A stretch of 64,000 nucleotides of DNA from Streptomyces lavendulae subsp. lavendulae (GCF_002803845.1 NZ_CP024985.1:186001-250000); one strand, 5' to 3'. Shown: positions 7,619-16,977, counted from the stretch's first letter. Numbers and translations: made by a program. The notes: generated by a model from the sequence alone, not told the origin.

Positions 7619-8653
7619 TCAGCGACCGGGCGCGGTCGTCGTGCTGGAACGTACGACGAGGCGCGGTTCGACCGAGCGCGGCTCGGGGACGGGGCCGGGG
7701 GCGTCGATCTGGCGGAGCAGATGGGTCACCGCGAGGGCGCCCATGTGCTGGAACGGCTGGGCGATGGTGGTGAGGGAGGGTGAGCAGTACTCGGCGAGCT
7801 CGATGTCGTCGAATCCGACAACCGAGATGTCGTCCGGTACGCGCCGCCCCGCCTCGTGCAGGGCCCTGATCACCCCGAAGGCCATCTCGTCGCTCGCGAC
7901 GAAAACGGCGGTGACGTCCGGGATCCGCGCGAGCACCAGGCCGTTCCGGTAGCCCGAGGCGGGTGACCAGTCCCCCTCCAGCGGTGGCGGCACCGCACAG
8001 CCCGCGCTTTCGAGGGCGGATTGCCAGCCGTCGCGGCGGTGGGCTGATTCCAGCCACTCCACGGGGCCGGTGATGTGCCACACCGTCTCGTGTCCGAGGT
8101 CCAGCAGGTGCTGGGTGGCGATGCGAGCGGCCTGGACCTGGTCGATCGCGAGGACCTCGGTCGCGTCGGTGCGCGAGCCGTCGATGGTGACGGTGGGCGT
8201 GGAGCGGGTGAGCTGCTCGATCCTGCTGCTGGTATGAATGAGCGGCACCGAGAGGATGATCCCTTCGACGTCCTGGTCAGCGAGCCGGGAGAGCGCGTTC
8301 TCGATGGCGGAGGTGTCCAGCGAGGCGGTGGTGGCGGCGCTGACGGCGTAGCCGGCCTCATGGGCAGCCTTCTCGATGCCGGAGGTTACGGCTGCCCTGG
8401 AGTAGAAGCTCGTCTGGAGGGTCACGACGCCGATGCTCCGGCTCCGGCCCGACGAGAGCATCCGCGCGGCGTTGTTGCGGCGGTAGCCGAGCTGGTCGAC
8501 CGCCGCCAAGACCTTCGCGCGCGTCTTCTCCTGCACGTTGGGGTGGCCGGCGAGCGCGCGCGAGACGGTCTGCGCGGACACGCCCGCAACCCGGGCAACG
8601 TCCACCATGCCCGGGGGGCGCGCTCCGCTGTGGGTGTCACCGCTCTTCGCCAT
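7619..8653 (-). CDS. LacI-family transcriptional repressor of the sugar operon
   Basis: 344 residues. The HTH occupies residues ~15-40 (M-V-D-V-A-R-V-A-G-V-S-A-Q-T-V-S-R-A-L) with the hinge helix ending in A-A-R-M-L. Residues ~70-335 are the periplasmic-binding-protein-like sugar sensor (S-I-G-V-V-T-L-Q, D-D-I-S-V-V-G-F-D-D, S-L-T-T-I-A-Q-P). It is transcribed divergently from the transporter/enzyme operon across 229 bp that contain operator-like sites, so local autoregulated repression released by an operon-derived sugar is the obvious model. The start ATG follows AAAGGGATCCC. Confidence 0.92.
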   Translation of the reverse strand: MAKSGDTHSGARPPGMVDVARVAGVSAQTVSRALAGHPNVQEKTRAKVLAAVDQLGYRRNNAARMLSSGRSRSIGVVTLQTSFYSRAAVTSGIEKAAHEAGYAVSAATTASLDTSAIENALSRLADQDVEGIILSVPLIHTSSRIEQLTRSTPTVTIDGSRTDATEVLAIDQVQAARIATQHLLDLGHETVWHITGPVEWLESAHRRDGWQSALESAGCAVPPPLEGDWSPASGYRNGLVLARIPDVTAVFVASDEMAFGVIRALHEAGRRVPDDISVVGFDDIELAEYCSPSLTTIAQPFQHMGALAVTHLLRQIDAPGPVPEPRSVEPRLVVRSSTTTAPGR

Positions 8654-8682
8654 GGGATCCCTTTCTTCTGTCCGACCTGGTC

Positions 8683-8698
8683 AATGATATCGCTCGCA
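8683..8698 (-). promoter_or_regulatory. Third, weaker operator-like site near the lacI-type gene
   Basis: On the minus strand this reads GCGAGCGATATCATTG, which shares A-x-CGATA-x-CATT with the 17-bp operator at 8752. It lies 30-45 bp upstream of the repressor start, suited to autoregulation. Similarity is partial. Confidence 0.4.
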
Positions 8699-8749
8699 TG
8701 GCTGTTCACGTGCAGTTTCACTGGCCAGGACACCAACCGCTACCACCTA

Positions 8750-8778
8750 TTGGCATCGATAACATTCTCTGCCATAGT
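8750..8778 (+). promoter_or_regulatory. Predicted vegetative promoter of the sugar operon
   Basis: TTGGCA (8750-8755), 17-bp spacer, CATAGT (8773-8778). The operator repeat (8752-8768) covers the -35 and most of the spacer, so repressor binding would block RNA polymerase directly. Confidence 0.6.
8752..8768 (+). promoter_or_regulatory. Primary operator of the LacI-type repressor (copy 1)
   Basis: GGCATCGATAACATTCT, containing the palindromic core ATCGAT/TATCGATA typical of LacI-family sites. The identical 17 bases recur inside the first structural gene at 8993-9009. Confidence 0.6.
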
Positions 8779-8882
8779 TTCGGCCAGCACACCGGGCGGA
8801 CGACACCGTCGGTGTGCCCCGTCGGACAGGCGGCCCCCGTGCAGGACGTCTCCGTTGCCTGCCACGGCACTCAGGAGGAGCT

Positions 8883-10178
8883 GTGAAGCGTAGTTTCATC
8901 CGTTTTGTGGGAGCGGCGGGAGTCCTCACCCTCGCCTTTGCGGCCACCGGCTGCTCGGGGTCGGCGTCCGGCACCCCATCGACCCCCGGAAAGGCATCGA
9001 TAACATTCTGGGGATGGGCTCCCGGCTACGAGGACGCCGTCAACGCCTTCAACGCAGGCCACCCGGACATCAAGGTCACCTACCAAACGGTGCAGCCCGG
9101 GGCGAAGGGTGGCTACCAGAAGATGCTGAACGCCGTGAAGGCGGGCAACGCACCCTGCCTGGCCCAGGTGGGGTACGAGACGATGCCCAGCTTCGCCGCC
9201 CAGGGCGCCCTCCAGAACGTGTCGAAGCACGCCGGCTCCGCCAAGCAGGAGTACCAGAGCGCCGCCTGGAACGCGGTGAGTCTCGGCAAGGCCGTCTACG
9301 GAGCTCCGGTGGACACCGGCCCCATGGCCCTCTTCTACAACAAGAAGCTGTTCGACTCGCTCGGTCTGAAGCCCCCGACCACCTGGGCCGAGTATCGCGC
9401 CGCGGGGGAGAAGATCCACGCCTCCGACCCCAAGCGGTTCATCTCCTCGCCCTACCTCGACTACGACTACGCCGGGCTCGCCTGGCAGGCCGGCGCCGAC
9501 TGGTTCGGCGTCGACAAGGACGCCTGGAAGGTCAACATGGCCTCCGCGGAGAACAAGAAGGTCGCGGACTACTGGCAGGGCCTCGCGAACGACGGCCTGA
9601 TCAGCAGCGCCCCCATGTACGACCAGGCGTGGTACACGGGGCTGGGCAACGGCGACATCGCCACGGTCGTGGGGGCGGTGTGGCAGGCGGGAGTCATCAA
9701 GGGCGGCGCCAAGGACGGGGACGGGCAGTGGGCCGTCGCCCCCATGCCGCAGTGGCAGGAGGGCGACAAGAAGGTCGGCAACGCGGGCGGATCGGCCACG
9801 GCCGTGCTCAAGGGCTGCGAGAACACCGCGGCTGCATGGGAGTTCGCCCACTGGCTGGGAACCGACAAGCAGGCGTTCGGCACGCTGGTCGAGAAGGCTT
9901 CGCTCTATCCCGCAGCGAACGATCTGCTCCACCTGCCGCAGCTGAAGGCCGACCCCTACTTCGGCGGCCAGCAGATCTACGACGTCTTCGCCGCGGCCGC
10001 GCCCGACGTCGACCCCGGGTGGACCTGGGGCCCGCTGATGACCTCCACGGTCGCGGACCTCAATGACGGCCTCGGCAAGGCGTGGACCGGAAAGGGAACC
10101 ATCGCGCAGGCCCTGGGCCACGCTCAGGACTCGACCCTGGCCGAAATGCGCAAGCAGGGCCTGGCGGTCGCGCAGTAG
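8883..10178 (+). CDS. ABC sugar transporter substrate-binding lipoprotein
   Basis: GTG 8883 follows AGGAGGAG. 431 residues: signal peptide with positively charged start (M-K-R-S-F-I-R-F) and lipobox A-A-T-G-C around residues 19-23, so a lipid-anchored receptor outside the membrane. The mature part is a family-1 solute-binding protein (I-T-F-W-G-W near the N-terminus, D-T-G-P-M-A-L-F-Y-N-K-K-L-F, A-W-E-F-A-H-W-L). It is first in an operon with two permeases and sugar enzymes. Its codons 38-42 use rare ATA and ACA because they contain the second operator. Confidence 0.92.
   Translation: MKRSFIRFVGAAGVLTLAFAATGCSGSASGTPSTPGKASITFWGWAPGYEDAVNAFNAGHPDIKVTYQTVQPGAKGGYQKMLNAVKAGNAPCLAQVGYETMPSFAAQGALQNVSKHAGSAKQEYQSAAWNAVSLGKAVYGAPVDTGPMALFYNKKLFDSLGLKPPTTWAEYRAAGEKIHASDPKRFISSPYLDYDYAGLAWQAGADWFGVDKDAWKVNMASAENKKVADYWQGLANDGLISSAPMYDQAWYTGLGNGDIATVVGAVWQAGVIKGGAKDGDGQWAVAPMPQWQEGDKKVGNAGGSATAVLKGCENTAAAWEFAHWLGTDKQAFGTLVEKASLYPAANDLLHLPQLKADPYFGGQQIYDVFAAAAPDVDPGWTWGPLMTSTVADLNDGLGKAWTGKGTIAQALGHAQDSTLAEMRKQGLAVAQ
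8993..9009 (+). promoter_or_regulatory. Intragenic auxiliary operator (copy 2)
   Basis: An exact copy of the 17-bp promoter operator, 241 bp downstream, inside the codons for A-S-I-T-F. It forces an ATA isoleucine codon and an ACA threonine codon, both rare in this genome, which suggests selection on the DNA rather than the protein. Confidence 0.55.
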
Positions 10179-10305
10179 CACTGTCGCCGGGGCGGGGACG
10201 CGACAGGGATCCTTCTCGCCCCCGCCGCGCCATCAGCAAGTGCAAGCAGTCGCCCCGCCGTTGACTCGCCGGCCGGCGGGGCGAACCACAGTGAGGACCC
10301 CGTTC

Positions 10306-11274
10306 GTGACCCAAGCCTCCCCTTCGGTACGCGCAACCGGACGGCGCCCGGCGGCCGCCGCTCCGTCCCGGCCCGCACGCGGAGCCCTCTCCGGGCGCCC
10401 GCGGCCTCTGAGCCCGTTGCTCTTCTGCGCCCCGTTCGTCGCCCTGTTCGTGGCCATGTACATCGCACCGATCCTGTACGCGGCCTACAACAGTCTTTTC
10501 ACCGTCCGCCGGTCGGGTCTGGGCCTGACCGCCCCGACGGAGGTCTTCGCCCCTCTGGACAACTACGTGCGCGCCGTGCACGACGGATCGTTCACGGCCT
10601 CGCTCGGCCGCGTGGCCCTGTTCGGCGTCGTACAGGTGCCGCTCATGCTGGCAGTGGCACTGGTGCTGGCCCTGCTCATCGACTCCAAGTCGGCGCGGGG
10701 CCGGGGCTTCTTCCGACTGACGAGCTTCATCCCCTACGCGATCCCCGGCGTCAGTGCCGCACTCGTGTGGTCGTTCATGTACTCCTCGACGTCCAGCCCG
10801 CTCAACCGGCTGCTCGAACCGTTCTCCGTCACCATCCCGTTCTTCGACGACGACATCGTGCTGTGGTCGGTGGCCAACATCGTCACCTGGAGCTGGGCCG
10901 GCTACAACATGATCATCATCTATGCGGCCCTGCAGTCCATCCCCGCCGAGGTCCTGGAAGCCGCCCGGATGGACGGAGCCTCCGCCCTGCGGATCGCCTG
11001 GAGCATCAAGATCCCCGCGGTACGGGGCGCGCTGGTGCTCACCACGGTGTTCTCGATCATCGGATCGGCCCAGCTGTTCAACGAGCCGACCGTGCTGCAG
11101 CCGGTCTCCGGCGGTTCGATCTCCTCCGCCTTCACGCCTCTGATGTCGGCACAGAGCGCGGTCGCAGCGGGCAACTACCCGTACGCGGCAGCCCAGTCGG
11201 TCCTGCTCGCGGTCGCCGTGGGCCTGGTGTCACTCATCTTCTTCAAGCTGACCCGCCGAGGAGACCAGGCATGA
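10306..11274 (+). CDS. ABC sugar transporter permease (MalF type)
   Basis: GTG 10306 is preceded by GTGAGGA with suitable spacing; the longer frame upstream is non-coding. 322 residues, six predicted membrane spans starting around L-L-F-C-A-P-F-V-A-L-F-V-A. The permease EAA loop is visible near residue 220 (E-V-L-E-A-A-R-M-D-G-A-S). It forms the membrane channel with the next gene, to which it is joined by a 4-bp ATGA overlap. No ATPase gene is present; Streptomyces sugar importers of this type share the MsiK ATPase encoded elsewhere. Confidence 0.9.
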   Translation: MTQASPSVRATGRRPAAAAPSRPARGALSGRPRPLSPLLFCAPFVALFVAMYIAPILYAAYNSLFTVRRSGLGLTAPTEVFAPLDNYVRAVHDGSFTASLGRVALFGVVQVPLMLAVALVLALLIDSKSARGRGFFRLTSFIPYAIPGVSAALVWSFMYSSTSSPLNRLLEPFSVTIPFFDDDIVLWSVANIVTWSWAGYNMIIIYAALQSIPAEVLEAARMDGASALRIAWSIKIPAVRGALVLTTVFSIIGSAQLFNEPTVLQPVSGGSISSAFTPLMSAQSAVAAGNYPYAAAQSVLLAVAVGLVSLIFFKLTRRGDQA

Positions 11275-12170
11275 CCACGGTGATCCCTGCCCCCGTTCCC
11301 GCCCCCTCGCCGGCGCCCAAGCGGATCGGACCCCGCCGCGAGACGCGCCCGGCCGGCCGCGTCACCGTACTCGCCCTGCTGGGACTGTCCGCGTTCTACT
11401 TCCTCTTCCCGCTGTGGTGGCTGCTGGTGTCTGCGACCAAACCCTTCGGGGAGCAGTTCAGTGGCAGCGGCCTGTGGTTCGACGGCTTCGGCCTGTTCGA
11501 CAACGTCGCCCGGCTCAGCAGCCAGGACGACGGCATCTTCTGGCGCTGGATGCTCAACAGCGTTCTGTACTGCGGCGTCGGCGCGCTCATCGGCACCGTC
11601 TTCTCCGCCCTGACCGGGTACGCCCTGGCCAAGTACGACTTCCCCGGCCGCGGAACTCTGTTCTCCCTGGTCCTGGCAGCCGTCCTCGTGCCCAAGGTGC
11701 TGTTCACTCTGCCGCTGTACCTGATGTTCTCGGGCGTTCACCTGATCGACAACCCTCTGGCGGTCCTGCTGCCGAGCGTCATCAGCCCTTTCGGCGTCTA
11801 CCTGGCGCGCGTCTTCGCCGAGCAGAGCGTGCCCGACGAGGTCCTCGAAGCCGGCCGTCTCGACGGCGCGGGTGAATTCCGCATCTTCCGCACGATCGGG
11901 GTGCGGATGATGCTCCCTGCCCTCGTCACGATCTTCCTGTTCCAGTTCGTCGAGATCTGGAACAACTACCTGCTGCCCGCCATGGTCCTGGGAGACGACC
12001 GGCTGCAGCCGGTCACGGTCGGTCTCGTCGCCTGGAACGCCAGCCACGTCGCCGTACCACCGCCCCTCGTCGTCATCGGGTCCCTGGTCTCCATCACCCC
12101 GCTTCTGATCGCCTTCCTCGCGCTCCAGCGCTTCTGGCGCGCGGGCATGACCGCCGGAGCCGTCAAATGA
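11271..12170 (+). CDS. ABC sugar transporter permease (MalG type)
   Basis: 299 residues. Proline-rich cytoplasmic N-terminus (~25 residues), then six membrane spans (A-L-L-G-L-S-A-F-Y-F-L-F-P-L-W-W). The EAA loop appears as E-V-L-E-A-G-R-L-D-G-A-G-E-F-R-I-F. ATGA overlaps on both sides link it to the MalF-type permease and the GH35 gene, indicating one translationally coupled operon. Confidence 0.92.
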   Translation: MTTVIPAPVPAPSPAPKRIGPRRETRPAGRVTVLALLGLSAFYFLFPLWWLLVSATKPFGEQFSGSGLWFDGFGLFDNVARLSSQDDGIFWRWMLNSVLYCGVGALIGTVFSALTGYALAKYDFPGRGTLFSLVLAAVLVPKVLFTLPLYLMFSGVHLIDNPLAVLLPSVISPFGVYLARVFAEQSVPDEVLEAGRLDGAGEFRIFRTIGVRMMLPALVTIFLFQFVEIWNNYLLPAMVLGDDRLQPVTVGLVAWNASHVAVPPPLVVIGSLVSITPLLIAFLALQRFWRAGMTAGAVK

Positions 12171-14020
12171 CCCCTCCCGCCCTCACCACCGAGTCCGCCG
12201 GCACCGCCCGCCCCGCCCCCGTCACCGACGCGCTCGTCACGCAGCCCGTGCTGAGCTGGGCCGACGGCGCCTTCCTGCGCCACGGGCAGCCCCACCGGGT
12301 CCTGTCCGGCTCCCTGCACTACTTCCGCGTCCACCCGCAGCAATGGGCCGACCGCCTCCGGCGCGTCGCCGCACTCGGCCTCAACACCGTGGACACCTAC
12401 GTGCCGTGGAACTTCCACGAGCGCAGACGCGGTGACATCCGCTTCGACGGCTGGCGTGACCTGCCGCGGTTCCTCCGGCTCGCCGAGGAAACCGGCCTCG
12501 ACGTCATCGTCCGCCCCGGCCCGTACATCTGCGCCGAATGGGACAACGGCGGCCTGCCCGCCTGGCTGACCGGACGGCCCGGCATGCGGCCCAGGAGCAG
12601 CCACCGCGAGTTCCTCGACGAGGTCGGACGCTGGTTCGACGCATTGATCCCGCTCGTCGCCGACCACCAGGCGGCACACGACGGCCCGGTCGTGGCCGTG
12701 CAGATCGAGAACGAGTACGGCAGCTACGGCGACGACCACACCTACATGCGCTGGCTGCGCGACGCCCTGGCAACACGCGGCGTCCGCGAGCTCCTGTTCA
12801 CCGCGGACGGGCCCACACCGCTGATGCTCGACGGCGGCACCCTTCCCGGCGAACTCGCGGCCGCCACGTTCGGGTCACGCCCCGACCAGGCTGCCGGGCT
12901 GCTGCGTTCACGCCGCGCCGACGAGCCCTTCCTCTGCGCCGAGTTCTGGAACGGCTGGTTCGACCACTGGGGCGAGAAGCACCACGTCCGATCCCCTTCG
13001 AACGCCGCCGACGACGTCGACGGCATCCTGGCCCAAGGCGGGTCGCTGAGCCTGTACATGGCACACGGCGGCACCAACTTCGGGCTGTGGGCCGGCGCGA
13101 ACCACGACGGCACGGCCCTCCAGCCGACCATCACCAGCTACGACTCCGACGCCCCAGTGGCCGAACACGGCGCGCTCACCAGCAAGTTCTACGCGCTGCG
13201 CGACAAGCTCGCCCCCCACAGCACACGGCCCGTCCCCGAGCCGCCGGACGACCCGCCCCTGTTGGAGCCCGCCACCCTCCCCGTACACCGCGGATCCGCG
13301 CTGCCGGCTGCACTGAGGTCGGTGTCGACGCCCGTGCACGCCGCCAACCCGCTGAGTTTCGAGGAGCTCGGCCAAGCTTCCGGCCTCGTGCTCTACACCG
13401 CGCACCCGGTCGTACCGCCCGGCACCCACGAGGTGACGGTCACCGGCCTCCACGACCGCGCACAGGTCTTCGTCGACGGCTCCCTCGTCACCGTCCTGGA
13501 CCGGCCGACAGCGTCCTTCGGCGTCACCGGCACGGGCGCGGCGATCCAACTCGACCTGCTGGTGGAGAACCAGGGACGCATCAACTACGGCCCCCTGCTG
13601 GGACAGGGGAAGGGCATTCTGGGCGGGGTCCGCGTGGAGCGGCGGCTCGTCCACGGATGGTCCATGTGCCCCCTGCCGCTCGACGAGTGGACCGCCGAGG
13701 AACTCACGCGCGCCGGCACGGCCGCCGAGTCCGCCGACAGCCGCGGCATCGCCACCGCACGCCTGCACGTCGATGAGCCCGCCGACACCTTCCTGAGCCT
13801 GCCCGGCTTCGGCAAGGGCTTCGTCTGGGTCAACGACACCCTGCTCGGCCGCTACTGGGACGTGGGCCCGCAGACGACCCTGTACCTTCCCCGTCCGCTG
13901 CTGCGCACGGGGGACAACCTCCTGACGATCCTGGAACTCGACCGCTTCGGCCACCATGTCGACCTCGTGGACGCGCCCGACCTCGGGCCCTGCGAGGAGT
14001 ACATCGAGACGTTCGACTGA
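12167..14020 (+). CDS. GH35 glycoside hydrolase (beta-galactosidase family), cytoplasmic
   Basis: 617 residues. N-terminal TIM barrel with the GH35 signatures R-P-G-P-Y-I-C-A-E-W-D-N-G-G, Q-I-E-N-E-Y-G (glutamates ~181/183, acid/base) and A-E-F-W-N-G-W-F-D (E259, nucleophile position), then M-A-H-G-G-T-N-F-G. The C-terminal part (from ~residue 395) is the beta-sandwich region. No signal peptide, so it acts on disaccharides or short oligosaccharides after import by the ABC system. Family activities include beta-galactosidase and exo-beta-glucosaminidase; with an AgaS-type enzyme next door, a beta-galactosaminide is a reasonable alternative substrate. Confidence 0.92.
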   Translation: MTPPALTTESAGTARPAPVTDALVTQPVLSWADGAFLRHGQPHRVLSGSLHYFRVHPQQWADRLRRVAALGLNTVDTYVPWNFHERRRGDIRFDGWRDLPRFLRLAEETGLDVIVRPGPYICAEWDNGGLPAWLTGRPGMRPRSSHREFLDEVGRWFDALIPLVADHQAAHDGPVVAVQIENEYGSYGDDHTYMRWLRDALATRGVRELLFTADGPTPLMLDGGTLPGELAAATFGSRPDQAAGLLRSRRADEPFLCAEFWNGWFDHWGEKHHVRSPSNAADDVDGILAQGGSLSLYMAHGGTNFGLWAGANHDGTALQPTITSYDSDAPVAEHGALTSKFYALRDKLAPHSTRPVPEPPDDPPLLEPATLPVHRGSALPAALRSVSTPVHAANPLSFEELGQASGLVLYTAHPVVPPGTHEVTVTGLHDRAQVFVDGSLVTVLDRPTASFGVTGTGAAIQLDLLVENQGRINYGPLLGQGKGILGGVRVERRLVHGWSMCPLPLDEWTAEELTRAGTAAESADSRGIATARLHVDEPADTFLSLPGFGKGFVWVNDTLLGRYWDVGPQTTLYLPRPLLRTGDNLLTILELDRFGHHVDLVDAPDLGPCEEYIETFD

Positions 14021-14097
14021 GCGCCGACGCCGCTCCCCCACACCCCTCGCACGGTCGATTCAGCAACCGCGCAACACCTCGAAGGAATCCAGCACCG

Positions 14098-15060
14098 ATG
14101 TCCACTCCCCCGGGCTCCGCGCACACCTCCCACACCTCACGCGAGATCGCCTCCCAGCCGGACTGCTGGCGCATGGCGGCCGCCTCGGTCACCGACCACC
14201 AGGACGTCCTGCCCCGGCTCGGTGAGCGCGTGGCCGTCGTCGGCTGCGGAACCTCCTGGTTCATGGCCCTGGCCTACGCCGAACTGCGCGAGCGGGCCGG
14301 TCAAGGCGAGACGGACTCCTTCGCCGCCTCCCGGTTCCCCGCGGGCCGCCGCTACGACCGCATCGTGGCGCTGACCCGCTCGGGCACCACCACCGAAGTC
14401 CTGGACCTCCTGGCCAGGCTGCGCGGGCAGGCGCCGGTCACCGCCGTCACCGCCGACGCAGGCACCCCGGTGGCCGACGTTGCCGACGGCGTCATCGAAC
14501 TCGCCTACGCCGACGAGAAGTCGGTCGTGCAGACCAGGTTCGCCACGACGACATTCGTCCTTCTGCGTGCCCACCTGGAGAGCGGCGGCCCGCTGCCCCG
14601 GGGAGTGCGTACGATCGCGCAGGCCGCCGCGGACGCCGAACGGGCCGTGGCCGCACCGCTGCCCGAGGTGATGTGCGCAGCGGAGCAGATCACCTTCCTG
14701 GGCGATGGCTGGGCCTACGGCCTTGCGCTGGAGGCGGGGCTGAAGATGCGGGAGGCGGCCGGCGCCTGGACGGAGGCATACCCGGCGATGGAGTACCGCC
14801 ACGGCCCCATCAGCATCGCCCGCCCCGGCCGCGGCACCTGGGTCTTCGGCCCCGCACCGCACGGCCTCGCGGACGACGTCGCCCGTACCGGCGTCGCCTA
14901 CGTCGCCGAATCCGGCGACGCGGCCGGCGATCTGGACCCGCTGTCCGACCTCGTACGAGCCCAGCGCCTGGCCGTCCACCTGGCCGGCGCACGGGGGCTC
15001 GACCCGGACCGGCCCCGTGCTCTGAGCCGCTCCGTGGTGCTGGCCGGCGCGCATGCCTGA
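14098..15060 (+). CDS. SIS-domain sugar-phosphate isomerase/deaminase (AgaS-like)
   Basis: 320 residues with two SIS domains: V-A-V-V-G-C-G-T-S-W-F-M and L-T-R-S-G-T-T-T-E-V in the first, F-L-G-D-G-W-A-Y-G-L-A-L-E-A-G-L-K-M-R-E in the second. AgaS enzymes convert galactosamine-6-phosphate to tagatose-6-phosphate plus ammonia. That role fits the kinase and aldolase genes that follow. GlmS-like glutaminase is absent. It starts 77 bp after the GH35 stop with GAAGGA before the ATG, and overlaps the ROK gene by 8 bp. Confidence 0.85.
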   Translation: MSTPPGSAHTSHTSREIASQPDCWRMAAASVTDHQDVLPRLGERVAVVGCGTSWFMALAYAELRERAGQGETDSFAASRFPAGRRYDRIVALTRSGTTTEVLDLLARLRGQAPVTAVTADAGTPVADVADGVIELAYADEKSVVQTRFATTTFVLLRAHLESGGPLPRGVRTIAQAAADAERAVAAPLPEVMCAAEQITFLGDGWAYGLALEAGLKMREAAGAWTEAYPAMEYRHGPISIARPGRGTWVFGPAPHGLADDVARTGVAYVAESGDAAGDLDPLSDLVRAQRLAVHLAGARGLDPDRPRALSRSVVLAGAHA

Positions 15061-16042
15061 GCATGCCGGCAGCCGCACCTGCGTGATCGCTCTGGACGTC
15101 GGCGGCACGTCGATGAAGGGCGCGCTCCTCGACCGCACCATGCGGCCGCTGGCGACCCTGCGCAGCTCGACCCCGCGGCGCCAAGGCCATGAAGCCACGG
15201 TGGACGCGATCACCTGGTTGCTGCGCGACCTGGCGGGGGCGGCGGTCGGCATCGGCGTGGAACCCGTCGCCGCGGGCATCGTGGTCCCGGGCATCGTCGA
15301 CGAGCCCACGCAGCGCGCGGTGCACTCGGTCAACCTCGGCTGGTACGACCTGCCCCTGGCCGCGGTACTCACGGACGCGACGGGACTCCCGGTCCGGATC
15401 GGCCACGACGTCCGCGCCGGCGGCACGGCGGAGAGCAGGCTCGGCGCAGCCCGCGGCTTCGACGACGCCCTCTTCGTGGCCATCGGCACGGGAATCTCCG
15501 CCGCCCTCCTGGTCGAAGGCCGTCCGCTCCGTGCGTGCGGATACGCCGGAGAAATCGGACACCTGACGGTCGCCCCCGGAGCCGAGCAGTGCGCGTGCGG
15601 CATGAGGGGCTGCCTGGAGGCGGTGGCCTCGGCCCGCGCGATCGCCGCCGTCTACGCCGCCCGGTCTGGGCATGAGGTCGAGGGGGCCGAGGAGGTCGCG
15701 GCTCTCGTGGCGCGTGCCGATCCGGTGGCGTGCCGTGTGTGGGAGCGCGCCGTCGAGGCGCTGGCGGAAGCATTCGCCGCGTGCGCCGCGGTCCTCGCTC
15801 CGGAAGTGATCGTGGTCGGCGGGGGCCTGTCCCAGGCCGGCGGCCTCCTGATCGACCCCCTGCGCATCGCGCTCGACCGCCGCCTGAGCTGTCACCGGCG
15901 ACCGAAGCTGGTCCGGGCGGCTCTCGGGGAGCAGGCCGGCTGCCTCGGAGCCGGCCTGCTCGGCTGGGAAGCCGCCGACGCCGACCCAGCGGCCGGCAGG
16001 CCGGTCGAGCTGGTGGCCGACCCGGCCGGAGGAGCACTGTGA
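15053..16042 (+). CDS. ROK-family sugar kinase
   Basis: 329 residues. ATP-binding A-L-D-V-G-G-T-S-M-K-G near the start and the ROK zinc/signature motif C-A-C-G-M-R-G-C-L-E-A around residue 182. No N-terminal HTH, so a kinase rather than a ROK repressor. In this operon it would phosphorylate the free hexose or hexosamine released by the GH35 enzyme at C6, feeding the AgaS-like enzyme. GTGA overlap with the next gene. Confidence 0.9.
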   Translation: MPEHAGSRTCVIALDVGGTSMKGALLDRTMRPLATLRSSTPRRQGHEATVDAITWLLRDLAGAAVGIGVEPVAAGIVVPGIVDEPTQRAVHSVNLGWYDLPLAAVLTDATGLPVRIGHDVRAGGTAESRLGAARGFDDALFVAIGTGISAALLVEGRPLRACGYAGEIGHLTVAPGAEQCACGMRGCLEAVASARAIAAVYAARSGHEVEGAEEVAALVARADPVACRVWERAVEALAEAFAACAAVLAPEVIVVGGGLSQAGGLLIDPLRIALDRRLSCHRRPKLVRAALGEQAGCLGAGLLGWEAADADPAAGRPVELVADPAGGAL

Positions 16043-16977
16043 TCCTCACGGTCACCCTGAACGCCGCCCTGGACGTCACCTACTTCGTCGACGAGGTGAC
16101 CCCCCATGCCTCCCACCGCGTCACGCAGCCCGTCGAGCGGGCCGGCGGCAAGGGCATCAACGTGACGCGGGTCCTGGCGGCACTGCGCCACCCGGTGCTC
16201 GCCACGGGTCTGGTGGGAGGGACGACCGGCCGGATCCTCCGCGAGGACCTGCGGGCGTCCGGCCTCAAGGACGCACTGGTCCCCGTACGGGGTGAATCCC
16301 GCAAGACCATCACCGTCGTCTCCGAACGCAACGGGGACGCCACCGTGTTCAACCCGCCCGGGCCGCACGTCGACCCGCAGTCATGGCGGGCCTTCACACG
16401 GCGGTTCGCCGAACTCGCCGCCCGGGCCGACGTCGTCGTTCTTGCCGGCAGCCTCCCGCCGGGTCTGCCGTGCGACAGTTACGCCGGACTGCTGGCGACG
16501 GCCCGTGACGCCGGGGCCGTGACCGTCCTCGACACCAGCGGCGCCGCCCTGCTCGCCGCGCTGGACGCCGGCCCGGACGTGATCAAGCCGAACGCGGCGG
16601 AGATCCGCGAAGTCACCGGACGGTCCGATGTCGCCGACGCGGCCGCGGAACTCCAGGCGCGCGGCGCTCGGACGGTCGTCGCCTCCGACGGCCCCCAGGG
16701 CCTGCACGCCGTCACCCCGGAGGGGCGCTACCGCACCCTTCCGCCCGCCCAGCTGCGCGGCAACCCGACCGGCGCGGGTGACGCCTGCGTCGCCGCGCTC
16801 GCAGCCGGTCTCGCGACGGGCCTGCCCTGGCCGGACCTCCTGCGGGACGCCGTCGCGCTGTCCGCGGCCGCCGTCTCGGCACCCCTCGCGGGCGACTTCC
16901 GCCGCGACCTCTACGACCAGTTCCGTACGACCGCAACCGTGAGTGTGGAGAGGCCCCATGCCGCTGACAGCCACTGA
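16039..16977 (+). CDS. PfkB-family kinase (tagatose-6-phosphate or 1-phosphofructokinase)
   Basis: GTG 16039 overlaps the ROK stop as GTGA with GGAGGAG upstream; the longer frame is spurious. 312 residues: N-terminal V-T-L-N-A-A-L-D-V-T (LacC/FruK type), G-G-K-G-I-N-V-T-R-V, and C-terminal N-P-T-G-A-G-D-A-C with the catalytic aspartate. LacC/FruK enzymes phosphorylate tagatose-6-P or fructose-1-P. Given the AgaS-like enzyme upstream and the aldolase downstream, tagatose-6-phosphate to tagatose-1,6-bisphosphate is the best guess. Confidence 0.88.
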   Translation: MILTVTLNAALDVTYFVDEVTPHASHRVTQPVERAGGKGINVTRVLAALRHPVLATGLVGGTTGRILREDLRASGLKDALVPVRGESRKTITVVSERNGDATVFNPPGPHVDPQSWRAFTRRFAELAARADVVVLAGSLPPGLPCDSYAGLLATARDAGAVTVLDTSGAALLAALDAGPDVIKPNAAEIREVTGRSDVADAAAELQARGARTVVASDGPQGLHAVTPEGRYRTLPPAQLRGNPTGAGDACVAALAAGLATGLPWPDLLRDAVALSAAAVSAPLAGDFRRDLYDQFRTTATVSVERPHAADSH

